A stretch of DNA of 64,000 nt from Paenibacillus sp. HW567 (GCF_000374185.1 NZ_KB910518.1:4166669-4230668), one strand, 5' to 3'; counted from the stretch's first letter, positions 1-9,415 are shown. Notes: generated by a model from the letters alone, not told the origin. Program-made: numbers and translations.

Positions 1-539
1 TGAAACTTGCTTCCATCCCTGCTGTCCGTGGTGATCATGAAATCCTTGTCCTGATCGAACAACTGCTTGTAGGGAGCCGGAACAACTGCCGGTGACCGGA
101 TATCACTCCTTGAGGCGTTGACCGTGAACAGCTTATTGTAATCCTTCAAATACAGCTCCACTCCGACCACATGATTCCCGGCGGAGTAGAACAGATTCGT
201 CAAGGTGTCGATAATATTCCGCTGTGCAGTGAACTGGCTGGACAGATTAGTCTCTCCCGCGCTTGCCAGATAATCGCTTAGGTGCGGACTGATCATTACC
301 GTGTAGATCAGATTATTAAGCTGGGCGAACTGGTCGCCCAAATAAACGCCTGTCCATTTCATATTGGAAAGATTCGTATTAATGACTTCGGTCTCCATGG
401 AGCGGCGGCTGTTCTCGGCGGCAAGCCCCGTTATCGCCACAATAGGCAGGGTGGCCAGCAGAATCATCGTCAGAATGAGCTTATTGCGGATACTGCGCCG
501 GAAAGGACCGGACAGCTTCATCATCCATTTGGCATACAT
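1..539 (-). CDS. Sensor histidine kinase, YesM-like, N-terminal part (runs off the window)
   Basis: Only the first 179 codons are present; the gene continues past position 1. A short basic N-terminus is followed by one hydrophobic segment (residues about 17-38, rich in Leu, Ile and Thr), then an extracytoplasmic sensor region containing NMKWTGVYLGDQFAQLNNL. This matches the start of Paenibacillus YesM/LytS-type kinases, which pair with AraC-type response regulators and sense sugars outside the cell. An AAGGAGG site lies 12 bases before the ATG at 539. The kinase domain is outside the window, so the call rests on the N-terminal layout alone. The GH30 gene upstream on the same strand ends with its own terminator, so this gene probably has its own promoter. 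Confidence 0.6.
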   Translation of the reverse strand, partial: MYAKWMMKLSGPFRRSIRNKLILTMILLATLPIVAITGLAAENSRRSMETEVINTNLSNMKWTGVYLGDQFAQLNNLIYTVMISPHLSDYLASAGETNLSSQFTAQRNIIDTLTNLFYSAGNHVVGVELYLKDYNKLFTVNASRSDIRSPAVVPAPYKQLFDQDKDFMITTDSRDGSKF

Positions 540-693
540 AACACGCCCCAGCCTCCTTGTTCCTCATGCCGTAGTTTACCCAAGGCAGATCAGATTAATA
601 TAGACAGAACCGGTCACGCCTTCCTTCGAAAGAAACCGTTTCCTTTTGCTAAGTATAGAAGGATAGCTTGCAGCGTGCAGCATATTTGCAGTA

Positions 694-726
694 AAAAACT
701 AACGCCCCGCAAACCGGACGTTAGTT
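694..726 (-). terminator. Intrinsic terminator after the GH30 gene
   Basis: Read on the minus strand, AACTAACGTCC and GGGCGTTAGTT form an 11-bp stem with one G:T pair, around a short loop, followed directly by a run of T. It lies 16 bases beyond the stop codon of the GH30 gene. Confidence 0.85.
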
Positions 727-741
727 CTATGAGAAAATTGT

Positions 742-2100
742 CTATTCACCAAGCACAAAGGTGTGGAACGATTCCGCTTCAAGCGGAAGGGAATACTGAT
801 CTGATCCGCTGCCTAAATGCAGCATCCGGACTTCTTTGTAAGGATTGGAAATAACGAGCACCCTTTCGCCCTCCGGCGTGCGGAACGCTACGGCATGTCC
901 GCTCCACGGCCCCCGTATTCCCGCTCTTACCGAACCCGGAGAAGCGAAACGGGAGAAATGCTTCATTACATAGTACTCTGGATTGTGAATGACTTGCTTC
1001 GCTGAGGGGTCGATGGTCAGCATGGAGTTCTGCTCCCAGCCCCAGGTGCTTCGCCCTTTCGGCTCAAGTGCCATATTCCAGTAGATATAGGCATTTACGC
1101 CGTTCATGAAATAATGCTGATACAGACCAAAAATATACTTGGCGTAAAACCAGGTGTTCTCGCCGTCGCCGCATTCATTCTCCGTCTGCATGTACCGCAG
1201 CTCGGGATAGCTCTGCACCGTCCGCTGGATCGCATGCTTGCCGGCCCACTGATACCCAACGCCCTTGACGTACTTGTAGGCCCCGGGATCACCCAGCACC
1301 ACCCCGGCAAAAGCATCATGATCGCTCGATTTCTTCTTCAGCCATTCATCCCACGGCTCCGGGGCGTTGATCGTACCCAGCCAGATTTCCGTCTCCAGTC
1401 CATGCTCTTCAAAGGCCGGTCCAAGATAATCGCGGATAAAAATCTTTAGCTGCTCACCGGTCCACACACAGGACGGGAATTTCTGATCGGCAACCACTTC
1501 ATTCTGTACATGCACCTGGTGAATGGTGATCCCCTCTGCCCGGTAGGCCTCCACGAACTTCACGAAGTACAGCGCGTAAGCGGCAAGAATCTCCGGCTCC
1601 CAGCGGAGCGTTCCGTAATTATAAGCCTTTGGAAACTTCATCCACGTCGGAGGGCTCCAGGGAGATGCGAATAATCTAAGCTCCGGGTTCAGCGCCAGAG
1701 CTTCCTTGATATAAGGAATCAGCAGCTTCCGGTCACGTTCAATAGAGAAATGCTCCATGGCGTAATCGCCATCCGTTTCGTTCAAGCTATACCAGTCCAG
1801 CGCGTAATCGCTGGCTCCAATGGGCAGACGGCAAATGCTGAACCGCTGCTCTCCCTCGGGATGGAACAAGCTATACATCACTTTGGCCCGTTCATCATCC
1901 GGCAGATGACCCAGCGCGGCAAACCCAAGTTCATTGAAGCACCCGCCAAAGCCTTCCAGCGTTTGATAAGTATCGCCTGTAAACGTCAGATTCGCCGCCG
2001 CAGTGTTCTCTGCTCCGGCAGCTTGCGGCTCCGGCACTTCACGTTCAGTCCAGGGCGCCTGCTCCGTGCTGGAGAACCATTTAAGCTTAAGATTAGACAT
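742..2100 (-). CDS. Glycoside hydrolase family 30 enzyme, cytoplasmic
   Basis: 452 aa, retaining (beta/alpha)8 glycosidase of family GH30 (glucosylceramidase/beta-1,6-glucanase/xylanase superfamily). The N-terminal beta side-domain strand leads to EGFGGCFNE (about 49-57). The acid/base Glu is E201 in HVQNEV and the nucleophile is E307 in MQTENE. The C-terminal 60 residues form the beta-domain that packs on the barrel. There is no signal peptide, so it should act on imported glycosides. An in-frame upstream extension exists, but ATG at 2100 is preceded by GGAGG with ideal spacing and homology starts here. A terminator follows the gene and a cre-like site lies about 75 bp upstream. Exact substrate is not readable; beta-glucoside, beta-xyloside or beta-fucoside are all possible. 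Confidence 0.88.
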   Translation of the reverse strand: MSNLKLKWFSSTEQAPWTEREVPEPQAAGAENTAAANLTFTGDTYQTLEGFGGCFNELGFAALGHLPDDERAKVMYSLFHPEGEQRFSICRLPIGASDYALDWYSLNETDGDYAMEHFSIERDRKLLIPYIKEALALNPELRLFASPWSPPTWMKFPKAYNYGTLRWEPEILAAYALYFVKFVEAYRAEGITIHQVHVQNEVVADQKFPSCVWTGEQLKIFIRDYLGPAFEEHGLETEIWLGTINAPEPWDEWLKKKSSDHDAFAGVVLGDPGAYKYVKGVGYQWAGKHAIQRTVQSYPELRYMQTENECGDGENTWFYAKYIFGLYQHYFMNGVNAYIYWNMALEPKGRSTWGWEQNSMLTIDPSAKQVIHNPEYYVMKHFSRFASPGSVRAGIRGPWSGHAVAFRTPEGERVLVISNPYKEVRMLHLGSGSDQYSLPLEAESFHTFVLGE

Positions 2101-2174
2101 AATCTGAAACCTCCATTGCTGTGTTTTTTTATAATTGTATTGCTCCATCAATTGATATGAAAACAAATGCCGAA

Positions 2175-2188
2175 TGGTTGCGCTTTCA
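2175..2188. promoter_or_regulatory. cre-like site upstream of the GH30 gene
   Basis: On the minus strand the site reads TGAAAGCGCAACCA, one mismatch from the CcpA consensus TGWAARCGYTWNCW. It lies 75 bp before the GH30 start codon, so catabolite repression of that gene is plausible. This is a motif match only. Confidence 0.5.
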
Positions 2189-2271
2189 TTATAACTTGAG
2201 ATTGAGATCAGGTGAATTGGACAATCCGGCAATTAGGGATTGGACTATTTTAACCTTGTACATCGGCGAAT

Positions 2272-2313
2272 AAAAACAAAAGCAGCAATCCGCAAATGGG
2301 AATCGCTGCTTTT
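2272..2313 (-). terminator. Intrinsic terminator after the first GH3 gene
   Basis: On the minus strand AAAAGCAGC pairs with GCTGCTTTT across an 18-base loop, followed by GTTTTT. It lies about 40 bases past the stop codon of the GH3 gene and separates it from the GH30 gene. Confidence 0.8.
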
Positions 2314-2355
2314 GCATTAACTAATCAGAAAATACGGCCAATTTTATAGGAAAAT

Positions 2356-4623
2356 TCACTTCGCTACCAGCGCGTTCATCTCCCGCAGATCCTGAGCCAA
2401 ATCCGCCTCGGTATATTTGCCCTGTCCAAAGCCGATCATCGCACGCAGCGGCATGTATTTCATCATCGCAATGAACATGTCCGGGTTGTCCTCCATAGCA
2501 CCCTCCAGCCCAAAAATGCTGCTGTATTTCTTCGCCTTCTCTGCCGTAAGCGGGTTGTCCAGCAGGTCGCCGACTGTTGTGTTGCGGTGGAAGTGCACTG
2601 CAATTTCAGTGCTGGAGCTCACCTCAAGCGAAGCGCTCAGCCGGATATCGCGTGAAGAGGACCCGACAGAAAGCTGGAAGCCTCCGCTCTCCACATGCCA
2701 ATCGCCAAGCTCCACGTTGTAATAAGCAAAGGACCGTTTATCAAGTGTAAAAGAAACCTCGCGTGCTTCCCCCGGCTGCAGCTCCACCTTCTGGAAGCCC
2801 TTCAGCTCCTGCAGCGGACGGATGACACTGCTCTCTACATCGCTGACATAGAGCTGTACGATTTCCCGGCCGGTCCGGCTGCCGGTATTCTTCACGGTTA
2901 CGCTGACATTCACGGATTCCGAATCGTTGATGCTGGTTGTATCCAGCTTCAGCCCGCTGTACTCGAACTCCGTGTAGCTCAGACCGAAGCCGAACGGGAA
3001 CAGCGGCTCTATTTCTTTTTTATCATAATAGCGGTAGCCCACGAACAAGCCTTCCTTGTACTCTACCTTGTCGCCTTCGCCCGGGAAATTCAGGAATGAC
3101 GGATTATCGCTCAGCTTCACCGGGAATGTCTCAGCCAGCTTGCCGCTTGGACTCACCTCGCCGAAGAGCAGATCGGCAACCGCGCCGCCGAAGGCCTGAC
3201 CGCCCAGATAGCCCTCCAGAATCGCTTGGGTCTTGCCGATCCAGGGCATAATCACGGGAGAGCCGTTGCTCAGCACGACGATAACCTTCTCCTGAACCTC
3301 AGCAACCGCGCCGATCAGTGCGATATGGCTCTCCGGCAGCGACAAATGGCTGCGGTCATAGCCCTCCGACTCATAGCGGTCCGGCAGGCCGAGGAACAGT
3401 ATGGCCGCATCCGCTTTGGCCGCTGTTTCCCGCGCTTCCTGCAGCAGCGCCTCATTGATCCCATCGCTGTCAAGCTCATAGCCCTGCGCGTACAGGAAGC
3501 TTGCAGCATCTCCCGCCACCGCTTGCAGCTCGGCAAAAGCATCATCCAGCTTGGTTGGATTGACGTGCGAGCTGCCCCCGCCCTGATAACGCGGCTTTTT
3601 GGCGAACTCACCGATGACAGCCAGCGTGCCTGCTTTGGCAAGCGGCAGGATATGGTCCTCGTTCTTAAGCAGCACCATGCTCTCCCGGGCCACTTCGCGG
3701 GCCAGACGGTGATGCTGCTCAAGATCAACGGCTGCCTGCTCCCGGCGGTGCTCCACACTCTTGAAAACATAGGACAACACCCGCTCAACAGCCAGGTCCA
3801 GCGTTTCCATGGACAGCTCGCCGCTGTTCACCGCAGCTACGATCTTGGCGTCGCCGATGCCGCCGCTGGACGGCATTTCCAGCTCCAGTCCGGCCTGCAG
3901 CGCCTTTACCCGCTCATTGACCGCCCCCCAGTCAGATACCACGAAACCTTCAAAACCCCATTCATCGCGGAGAATCCGGGTCAGCAGTGTTTCGCTCTCC
4001 GAAGCGTATTCGCCATTAACACGGTTGTAAGAGCACATGACACTCCACGGCTGACTCATCTTCACAGCCCCTTCAAAGCTCGCCAGATAAATTTCCCGCA
4101 GCGTGCGTTCATCAATGACAGCGTCCGTAGACATGCGGCGGTGCTCCTGGTTATTGGCGGCAAAATGCTTCAGCGACGTACCCACGCCCTGGCTCTGCAC
4201 ACCCTTGATATGATTCGCGGCCATTTCAGAGGACAAATAAGGATCTTCGGAAAAATATTCGAAATTGCGCCCGTTCAGCGGTGAGCGCTTGATGTTTGCG
4301 CCTGGTCCAAGCAGAATCGACACATTCTCTGCCTGGCATTCTCTGCCCAGCGCTTCGCCTACCCGGCCGATCAGCTCCCGGTTCCAGGTAGAAGCCAGTC
4401 CTGCCGCAGAGGGAAAACAGGTAGCCGGCACACTGTTATGGAGTCCAAGATGGTCTGCGCTCTCTGCCTGCTTGCGCAGGCCATGCGGACCGTCCGTGAC
4501 CATCAGCGAGGGAATACCCAGCCGTTCTATGCCTTTGGTATGCCAGAAATCCAGCCCGGAGCAGAGCCCGGCTTTCTCTTCAAGCGTCATTTGCGAAATC
4601 AGGTTGTGAATGTCAGTTGTCAT
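2356..4623 (-). CDS. GH3 beta-glucosidase, cytoplasmic
   Basis: 755 aa. GH3 N-terminal barrel (about 1-290), alpha/beta sandwich GH3-C (about 310-520), fibronectin III-like domain (about 575-645) and a C-terminal helical tail. The nucleophile is D231 in VVSDWG; the substrate-binding KH pair is in SLKHFAANNQ and a DGPHGLR loop is near residue 44. This layout matches bacterial BglB-type beta-glucosidases that release glucose from beta-linked oligosaccharides. No signal peptide. Two adjacent ATG codons exist; the second (4623) has the better 6-base spacing to AAGGAGG. It is divergent from an AraC regulator whose start is only 113 bp away, a likely regulator. Beta-xylosidase or other beta-glycosidase activity cannot be excluded. 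Confidence 0.9.
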   Translation of the reverse strand: MTTDIHNLISQMTLEEKAGLCSGLDFWHTKGIERLGIPSLMVTDGPHGLRKQAESADHLGLHNSVPATCFPSAAGLASTWNRELIGRVGEALGRECQAENVSILLGPGANIKRSPLNGRNFEYFSEDPYLSSEMAANHIKGVQSQGVGTSLKHFAANNQEHRRMSTDAVIDERTLREIYLASFEGAVKMSQPWSVMCSYNRVNGEYASESETLLTRILRDEWGFEGFVVSDWGAVNERVKALQAGLELEMPSSGGIGDAKIVAAVNSGELSMETLDLAVERVLSYVFKSVEHRREQAAVDLEQHHRLAREVARESMVLLKNEDHILPLAKAGTLAVIGEFAKKPRYQGGGSSHVNPTKLDDAFAELQAVAGDAASFLYAQGYELDSDGINEALLQEARETAAKADAAILFLGLPDRYESEGYDRSHLSLPESHIALIGAVAEVQEKVIVVLSNGSPVIMPWIGKTQAILEGYLGGQAFGGAVADLLFGEVSPSGKLAETFPVKLSDNPSFLNFPGEGDKVEYKEGLFVGYRYYDKKEIEPLFPFGFGLSYTEFEYSGLKLDTTSINDSESVNVSVTVKNTGSRTGREIVQLYVSDVESSVIRPLQELKGFQKVELQPGEAREVSFTLDKRSFAYYNVELGDWHVESGGFQLSVGSSSRDIRLSASLEVSSSTEIAVHFHRNTTVGDLLDNPLTAEKAKKYSSIFGLEGAMEDNPDMFIAMMKYMPLRAMIGFGQGKYTEADLAQDLREMNALVAK

Positions 4624-4736
4624 CATGGTCCTCCTTGGAAGTGCTTACTTTTCTTCATTCTAATATACTTCTCCAGAGATTTATGGCATTATCATTGTAT
4701 ATTTGGTATTTTCATTGGATGGGAGCTACAGAACCA

Positions 4737-6008
4737 ATGCTTGATAATATAGCGAAAAAGGAAAGAATACCGTATATCTGCAGACTAATACTCGAGTCCT
4801 GCCGGGTTCCGGCGGTTTGGCTGGATGCAGAGGGCGAAGTCAAGGGATTGCTGCCGCAGCCGTTCGAGGACCGGCCTCCGGCTGAAGGCGGCAAAGGGCT
4901 GCTTGCCGAAATAACGGAGCTCCTTCAAGCCAACCCTATCAGCAACCATGAACCGGGAGCAGCCCTTCCACTGATCCACACTACAGCTTACCTGGAAAAT
5001 TTCATCGTACTCCCGCTTGCCGGTGAGCTGAAGCAGTCCGGGGCCATCATCGTCGGGCCTTCATTGTTCGCCCCCTTCACCGGTGAAAGCGCGGCAAGCC
5101 TGCTGCACGACCATAACCTTCCGGCGGGAAGGCAGGAAGGCTGGCTGCGTTATTACCAAGGGCTGCCCGTGATAGACCGGATGCGGCTCTATCATGCCGC
5201 GATGCTGCTGCATACGCTAGTTACAGGCCAAGCCTTGTCCCTCAGCGAGCTGCTGCAAGACCAGGCCTCTCCGCCCTTGCCGCTTCCGGAGGAAGGAAGT
5301 GATCTTAATCTGTCTTACCGGCGCGAAAACACCTGGCTGCACCATGACCCGATGCTGGAGCGTGAGCTGTTCCGGCACATCCGTAATGGAAATAAAGATG
5401 AACTGCTGCGGACCCAGGCTACCTTTTCCGAAGAGAAGTTCGGACGGCTCTCCAAGAAAAGCCAGCTTCGCAGCAAAAAGAACCTCGCCGTCTCCTCCAT
5501 TACGCTTGCAACCCGCGCGGCGATTGAAGGAGGGCTGTTCTGGGAAATTGCCTATACACTGAGTGACTTCCATATCCAGCACATCGAGGAGCTGACAGAT
5601 ATTCCGGCTGTGGACCGTGCCCAGCTTGCCGCACTCTGCGATTTTGCCGATCATGTGAAGAATAACCGCAGCTCCAAGCTCTCCCGCACATCCGCGCTGT
5701 GCCAGAATTATATTTTTAACCATCTGTATGAGGAGCTTACGCTGAGCACGCTCGCCGGAGTCGCCGGACTTAACGCCAGCTATCTGTCCCAGCAGTTCAA
5801 GAAGGAGAACGGCATTGCTGTCAGCGATTACATTCAGCGGGAACGGATTGAGGAGGCCAAACGCCTGATGGAGCTGCCGGGCATCACTCTGTCGGATATC
5901 GCCACCCGGCTCCACTTCAACGACCAGAGCTATTTTACCAAAGTGTTCAAAAAATATACCGGCAGGACGCCAAAAGAGTTCCGGCAGGACCGGAGCATCA
6001 CCTTCTAA
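4737..6008 (+). CDS. AraC-family transcriptional regulator
   Basis: About 423 aa. The C-terminal 100 residues form the double helix-turn-helix of the AraC family: LTLSTLAGVAGLNASYLSQQ (first) and ITLSDIATRLHFNDQSYFTK (second), ending with the usual FKKYTGRTPKEFR. The N-terminal 300 residues are a ligand or regulatory region of no recognised fold. The open frame extends upstream to 4617, into the divergent GH3 gene. ATG at 4737 has GGGAG 11 bases before it; ATG at 4719 has no clear ribosome site. Divergent placement suggests it controls the neighbouring GH3 beta-glucosidase gene. The start codon is the least certain part. Confidence 0.87.
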   Translation: MLDNIAKKERIPYICRLILESCRVPAVWLDAEGEVKGLLPQPFEDRPPAEGGKGLLAEITELLQANPISNHEPGAALPLIHTTAYLENFIVLPLAGELKQSGAIIVGPSLFAPFTGESAASLLHDHNLPAGRQEGWLRYYQGLPVIDRMRLYHAAMLLHTLVTGQALSLSELLQDQASPPLPLPEEGSDLNLSYRRENTWLHHDPMLERELFRHIRNGNKDELLRTQATFSEEKFGRLSKKSQLRSKKNLAVSSITLATRAAIEGGLFWEIAYTLSDFHIQHIEELTDIPAVDRAQLAALCDFADHVKNNRSSKLSRTSALCQNYIFNHLYEELTLSTLAGVAGLNASYLSQQFKKENGIAVSDYIQRERIEEAKRLMELPGITLSDIATRLHFNDQSYFTKVFKKYTGRTPKEFRQDRSITF

Positions 6009-6122
6009 GGAGCAGCAGCTCAGAATGCCCCAAGGCTTCAATAATATGGTACAATTCTATAGAACGGATGAGAGCTTTATACGGTGTAATTCGAAGAAGA
6101 TAAACTTTTAGGAGTGATACTA

Positions 6123-6488
6123 TTGGGCATTGGCATCATTTTTATTGGAGTGATTGTCTACATCGTCGTTCAAGCTGTTGTAAAAGATAACGGCAACAAA
6201 AAACGCAGAAACGGAAGGTACAGGAATGATTCCGCAGACAGTTTTTTCTATACCGGTGCCGGAATGGATTTCACTCCGGACGACAACCACAAGCCGCACT
6301 CCGGCAATCATCATCATGATGGAAACAACGGGCATCACGGCCACAGCAGTGGCGGCAGCAGTTGGGGCAGCGGTCACGGCGGTCACAGCCACGGCGGTCA
6401 TGACAGCGGCGGCTTTGGCGGCGGGGGTCATGATGGGGGCGGTTCTGGCGGCGGGGATTCCGGCGGGGGCGGCGGAGGCGGAGATTAA
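6123..6488 (+). CDS. Small membrane protein with a Gly/His/Ser-rich tail
   Basis: 121 aa, starting with TTG at 6123, eight bases after AGGAG; an earlier GTG overlaps that ribosome site and is unlikely. One transmembrane helix at the N-terminus (about 2-22) is followed by a short basic stretch, then a low-complexity tail from residue 60 made almost entirely of Gly, His, Ser and Asp, ending in runs of GGG. About a dozen His residues suggest metal binding (Zn, Ni or Cu), but that is inference. No family is recognised. It has its own ribosome site and ends in a bidirectional terminator shared with the convergent GH3 gene. Confidence 0.65.
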   Translation: MGIGIIFIGVIVYIVVQAVVKDNGNKKRRNGRYRNDSADSFFYTGAGMDFTPDDNHKPHSGNHHHDGNNGHHGHSSGGSSWGSGHGGHSHGGHDSGGFGGGGHDGGGSGGGDSGGGGGGGD

Positions 6489-6501
6489 ATCCGCAGCAAA
6501 A

Positions 6502-6544
6502 TGCCCCGTATTCTCTGAATAATCTGAGGGTACGGGGCACTTTT
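6502..6544. terminator. Bidirectional intrinsic terminator
   Basis: TGCCCCGTA (6502-6510) and TACGGGGCA (6531-6539) form a 9-bp stem, with CTTTTAT after it on the plus strand and ATTTT after it on the minus strand. It sits between two convergent genes and can serve both. Confidence 0.85.
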
Positions 6545-6562
6545 ATGATACGAAAAGTTATT

Positions 6563-9388
6563 CTACACGCTGAAATTGAAGCGGCTAAGCAGAACCTCGC
6601 CGGTAAAGCTCAGATAGACGTCCGTATTCCCGTCTTCGATGCCCACAAGAACGTTCAGACTCTTCCACTCCTGCAGCCCGCCTCCTGACGGAATCTCAAG
6701 CGAACCCGCCAACTTTCCTGATGGACCTCCGGTTCTGATCTCTATGCTGCCGCCTTTCACGGAGGACACAAGCCCCCGGAACACTGTCGCGCCCTTGTCA
6801 AACTGCACATCCTTGAAGGCGATCCAGGCCCCGTCCGCTAACGGATGAATGGCTGCGCCGCCCGCCTTGCATTCATCCAGATATACTTTTTCATAATCGT
6901 CATAGTTCTCTGCTTTGACCTCTTGATAGAGATTGCGCGGAGGAACCGTCTCTCCATGAACATATATTTTGCCGGTCAGTTGAATGTCGCCTGAGGAGCG
7001 GCCGATCATCAGCTCATACTCGCCGGTCTCCACACAATATTGCTCCCGCGTTACATCCCAGAAGGCCAGTTCGGCCACCGGCAGGGTAAAGGAAACTGTC
7101 TGCTTTTGACCTGCGGCGAGATGAATTTTTTCAAAGCCCTTCAGTTGCTTCAGCGGACGTTTAACCCGCGAGGACAAGGCATGCACATAGAGCTGAACGA
7201 CTTCATCCCCGGCGGTCCCGCCGGTATTTTCAACCTGGACCGACAGCTTAATCTGGCCAACCTGCTCCAGCTCCTTGGCTTCCAGTGACAGACTGCTGTA
7301 GGCAACCTGCGTATAGCTCAGGCCATGACCGAACGGATACAGCGGCTCGCCGTCAAAATACATGTAAGTCCGTTTGCCTTTGATAATATCGTAATCCATC
7401 AGGGCGGGAAGCTGGTCCACGGAACGGTACCAGGTCATATTCAGCTTGCCTGACGGGCTATAGTCGCCGAACAGCACATCCGCAACCGCGTTGCCCAGCT
7501 CCTGTCCGCTGTGGGAGGTATACAGCACCGCCGGAATATTCTCATCAATCCAGGTGGAAGAAATCGGATAGCTGCCTACAATTACTACTACCGTATTGGG
7601 ATTGGCTGCGTGTACAGCTTTGACCAGACGCTCCTGCTCTTCCGGCAGTACAATATCCGGTCTGTCGATTTCCTCCTTGCCGTTCACCAGCGGATGGTTG
7701 CCGACGAACACGACCGCAACTTCAGCAGCCTTAGCGGCAGCAACCGCAGCTTCGATGCCGTTCACGACTATATTTTTGCGGAAGGTACGTTCCTCTGCGC
7801 TGGCATCCTCTGCGCCAACCCTCAGTGTCCCGTCCTCAGTATCAATAGAGATCCGCTTGTCATTCCAGGTCCGCAGACTTACAGCGCCGTCGGCTTCCGG
7901 CACCAGGTTCAGCGTTTCCTTCACGTACCAGCCGTAAATTTCCTCAGAAGAAGCAGTCAGGGTGTCGGCGTCTGTCAGCGTGACATACTGTCCCCGGCTG
8001 GTCGCCTTCAGCGTATGGGCTGTCCAGCCCCAGGCCGTATGGCGGAACATCTCCCCGCGCTCCGGTGCATCATACAGCACAGCCAGCCTGCCATCCTCGC
8101 CGGTCATTCCCACGGCTCTACCGTTTGCCGCCGATGTCAGGATAATCCGGTCATCGCCGCTCTCAAAAGCAACCTGCTTCCCGGCAAGCTTCTTGCTCAC
8201 CCCCTGCAAAGGCGTAACGCCATATGCCAAAGTGCCGGAATACCAGTCCCGGAAGGCTTCATCTGCCAGCGGTCCGATGAGCGCCACTTTGGACAGCTTT
8301 GTTTTGCAGAGTGGAAGGGCGGCATTGTCATTCTTCAGCAGAACAATGGACTGCTTCGCCGCTTCCAGCGACAGCTCACTGTGCTCCTTGCTGAGAATTA
8401 CGGAATCGTCGATAGCTGCATACGGGTTGCCTTCCTCCGGATCGAACTCGCCCAGACGGAAACGGACCCGGAAGGTATTAAAGAGCGCACGGTCGAGATC
8501 CGCTTCGGTAAGATAACCTTCATTCAGCGCCTCATGAATAACCTTAATGGTCTCTTCCGTCTCTTCCGTCACACTGTCGATACCGTTCTGGATAGATTCA
8601 GCCATAGACTGGGCAAACGATTCATAATACTTATGGTCCTTCACAATCCCGAACAAATCTCCGGCATCGCTTACAATAAAGACATCCATTTCCCATTCGC
8701 CCTTCACAATCTCCATGACCGCAGGATGCAGGATTACCGGCACACCGTTCACCGAGTTGTAGGCGGTCATCATAGACTGCGCGCCGCCTTCCTTGAAGGC
8801 AGGCTTGAACGCCTCAAGATAATACTCGCGCATATTGCGCGGATCAATGCTGGATGAATCCACTCCACGGTTAATCTCATTATTATTTCCGAGGAAATGT
8901 TTCAGTGTTGCTACCGCTTTCAAGTATTTGGGATGATCGCCTTGAATCCCCTTGACCAGCGCAGTGCTGAGGCGGCCGGTTAATGCAGGGTCTTCGCCGT
9001 AAGCTTCTTCCGTTCTGCCCCAGCGCGGATCACGCTCCATATCTACTGTAGGCGCCCAGAGAGTGAGGCCGTTAACTGTGGGGTTTTTCCGGTAAAACGC
9101 TCTGGCCTCATCGCCGATTGCCGCACCAATCTTATGCAGCAGCTCGGTGTTCCATGTGCAGGCCAGTCCGCTGGGCTGTGGAAAAGAGGTCGCTTTGCCC
9201 AGCCAGGAAATGCCATGCGCCCCCTCCGTACCGTGCTTGTAGCCGCCGATTCCAAGACGCTCGATGGCTGCTTGATATTGTGGCATTAGGCTTACCTTCT
9301 CATCCAGCGTTAATCTGGACAGCAGGTCCTGAACGCGTTCATTCAGTTGCAGCTCAATTTGTTGAAAAGGATATATTGCTGTTTCCAT
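6563..9388 (-). CDS. Large GH3 glycosidase with internal insertion and C-terminal CBM6-like domain
   Basis: 941 aa. The GH3 barrel (about 15-330) has VDMERDPRWGRTEEAYGED, typical of the beta-xylosidase/arabinofuranosidase-like GH3 branch, and nucleophile D241 in IVSDAGD. The GH3-C sandwich is interrupted by about 150 residues (about 400-550) of beta-rich sequence resembling a beta-trefoil or PA14-type insert, then a fibronectin III-like domain. The last 130 residues (from about 800, starting VKAENYDDYE) resemble a CBM6 carbohydrate-binding module. No signal peptide. Start: an in-frame GTG overlaps the ribosome site, so ATG at 9388, 11 bases from GGAG, is preferred. Substrate is uncertain; xylo- or arabino-oligosaccharides are plausible. 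It stands alone, with a cre-like site 28 bp upstream. Confidence 0.88.
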   Translation of the reverse strand: METAIYPFQQIELQLNERVQDLLSRLTLDEKVSLMPQYQAAIERLGIGGYKHGTEGAHGISWLGKATSFPQPSGLACTWNTELLHKIGAAIGDEARAFYRKNPTVNGLTLWAPTVDMERDPRWGRTEEAYGEDPALTGRLSTALVKGIQGDHPKYLKAVATLKHFLGNNNEINRGVDSSSIDPRNMREYYLEAFKPAFKEGGAQSMMTAYNSVNGVPVILHPAVMEIVKGEWEMDVFIVSDAGDLFGIVKDHKYYESFAQSMAESIQNGIDSVTEETEETIKVIHEALNEGYLTEADLDRALFNTFRVRFRLGEFDPEEGNPYAAIDDSVILSKEHSELSLEAAKQSIVLLKNDNAALPLCKTKLSKVALIGPLADEAFRDWYSGTLAYGVTPLQGVSKKLAGKQVAFESGDDRIILTSAANGRAVGMTGEDGRLAVLYDAPERGEMFRHTAWGWTAHTLKATSRGQYVTLTDADTLTASSEEIYGWYVKETLNLVPEADGAVSLRTWNDKRISIDTEDGTLRVGAEDASAEERTFRKNIVVNGIEAAVAAAKAAEVAVVFVGNHPLVNGKEEIDRPDIVLPEEQERLVKAVHAANPNTVVVIVGSYPISSTWIDENIPAVLYTSHSGQELGNAVADVLFGDYSPSGKLNMTWYRSVDQLPALMDYDIIKGKRTYMYFDGEPLYPFGHGLSYTQVAYSSLSLEAKELEQVGQIKLSVQVENTGGTAGDEVVQLYVHALSSRVKRPLKQLKGFEKIHLAAGQKQTVSFTLPVAELAFWDVTREQYCVETGEYELMIGRSSGDIQLTGKIYVHGETVPPRNLYQEVKAENYDDYEKVYLDECKAGGAAIHPLADGAWIAFKDVQFDKGATVFRGLVSSVKGGSIEIRTGGPSGKLAGSLEIPSGGGLQEWKSLNVLVGIEDGNTDVYLSFTGEVLLSRFNFSV

Positions 9389-9415
9389 TCTAGTAGACAC
9401 TCCTTTTGATCTCTA

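Noticed and set aside
742..2232. Longer version of the GH30 protein starting at 2232
   Set aside because: The extra 44 residues lack a ribosome site and family similarity, and they cover the cre-like site; ATG 2100 has GGAGG at proper distance.
3226..4284. Open frame of 352 codons opposite the first GH3 gene
   Set aside because: Antisense shadow of a well-supported glycosidase; composition rich in Arg, His and Gln as expected for a reversed frame.
7511..8857. Long open frame of 448 codons on the plus strand opposite the large GH3 gene
   Set aside because: It lies entirely inside a gene with full GH3 motifs on the other strand, has no ribosome site and no recognisable domain. High-GC third positions leave the opposite frame open.
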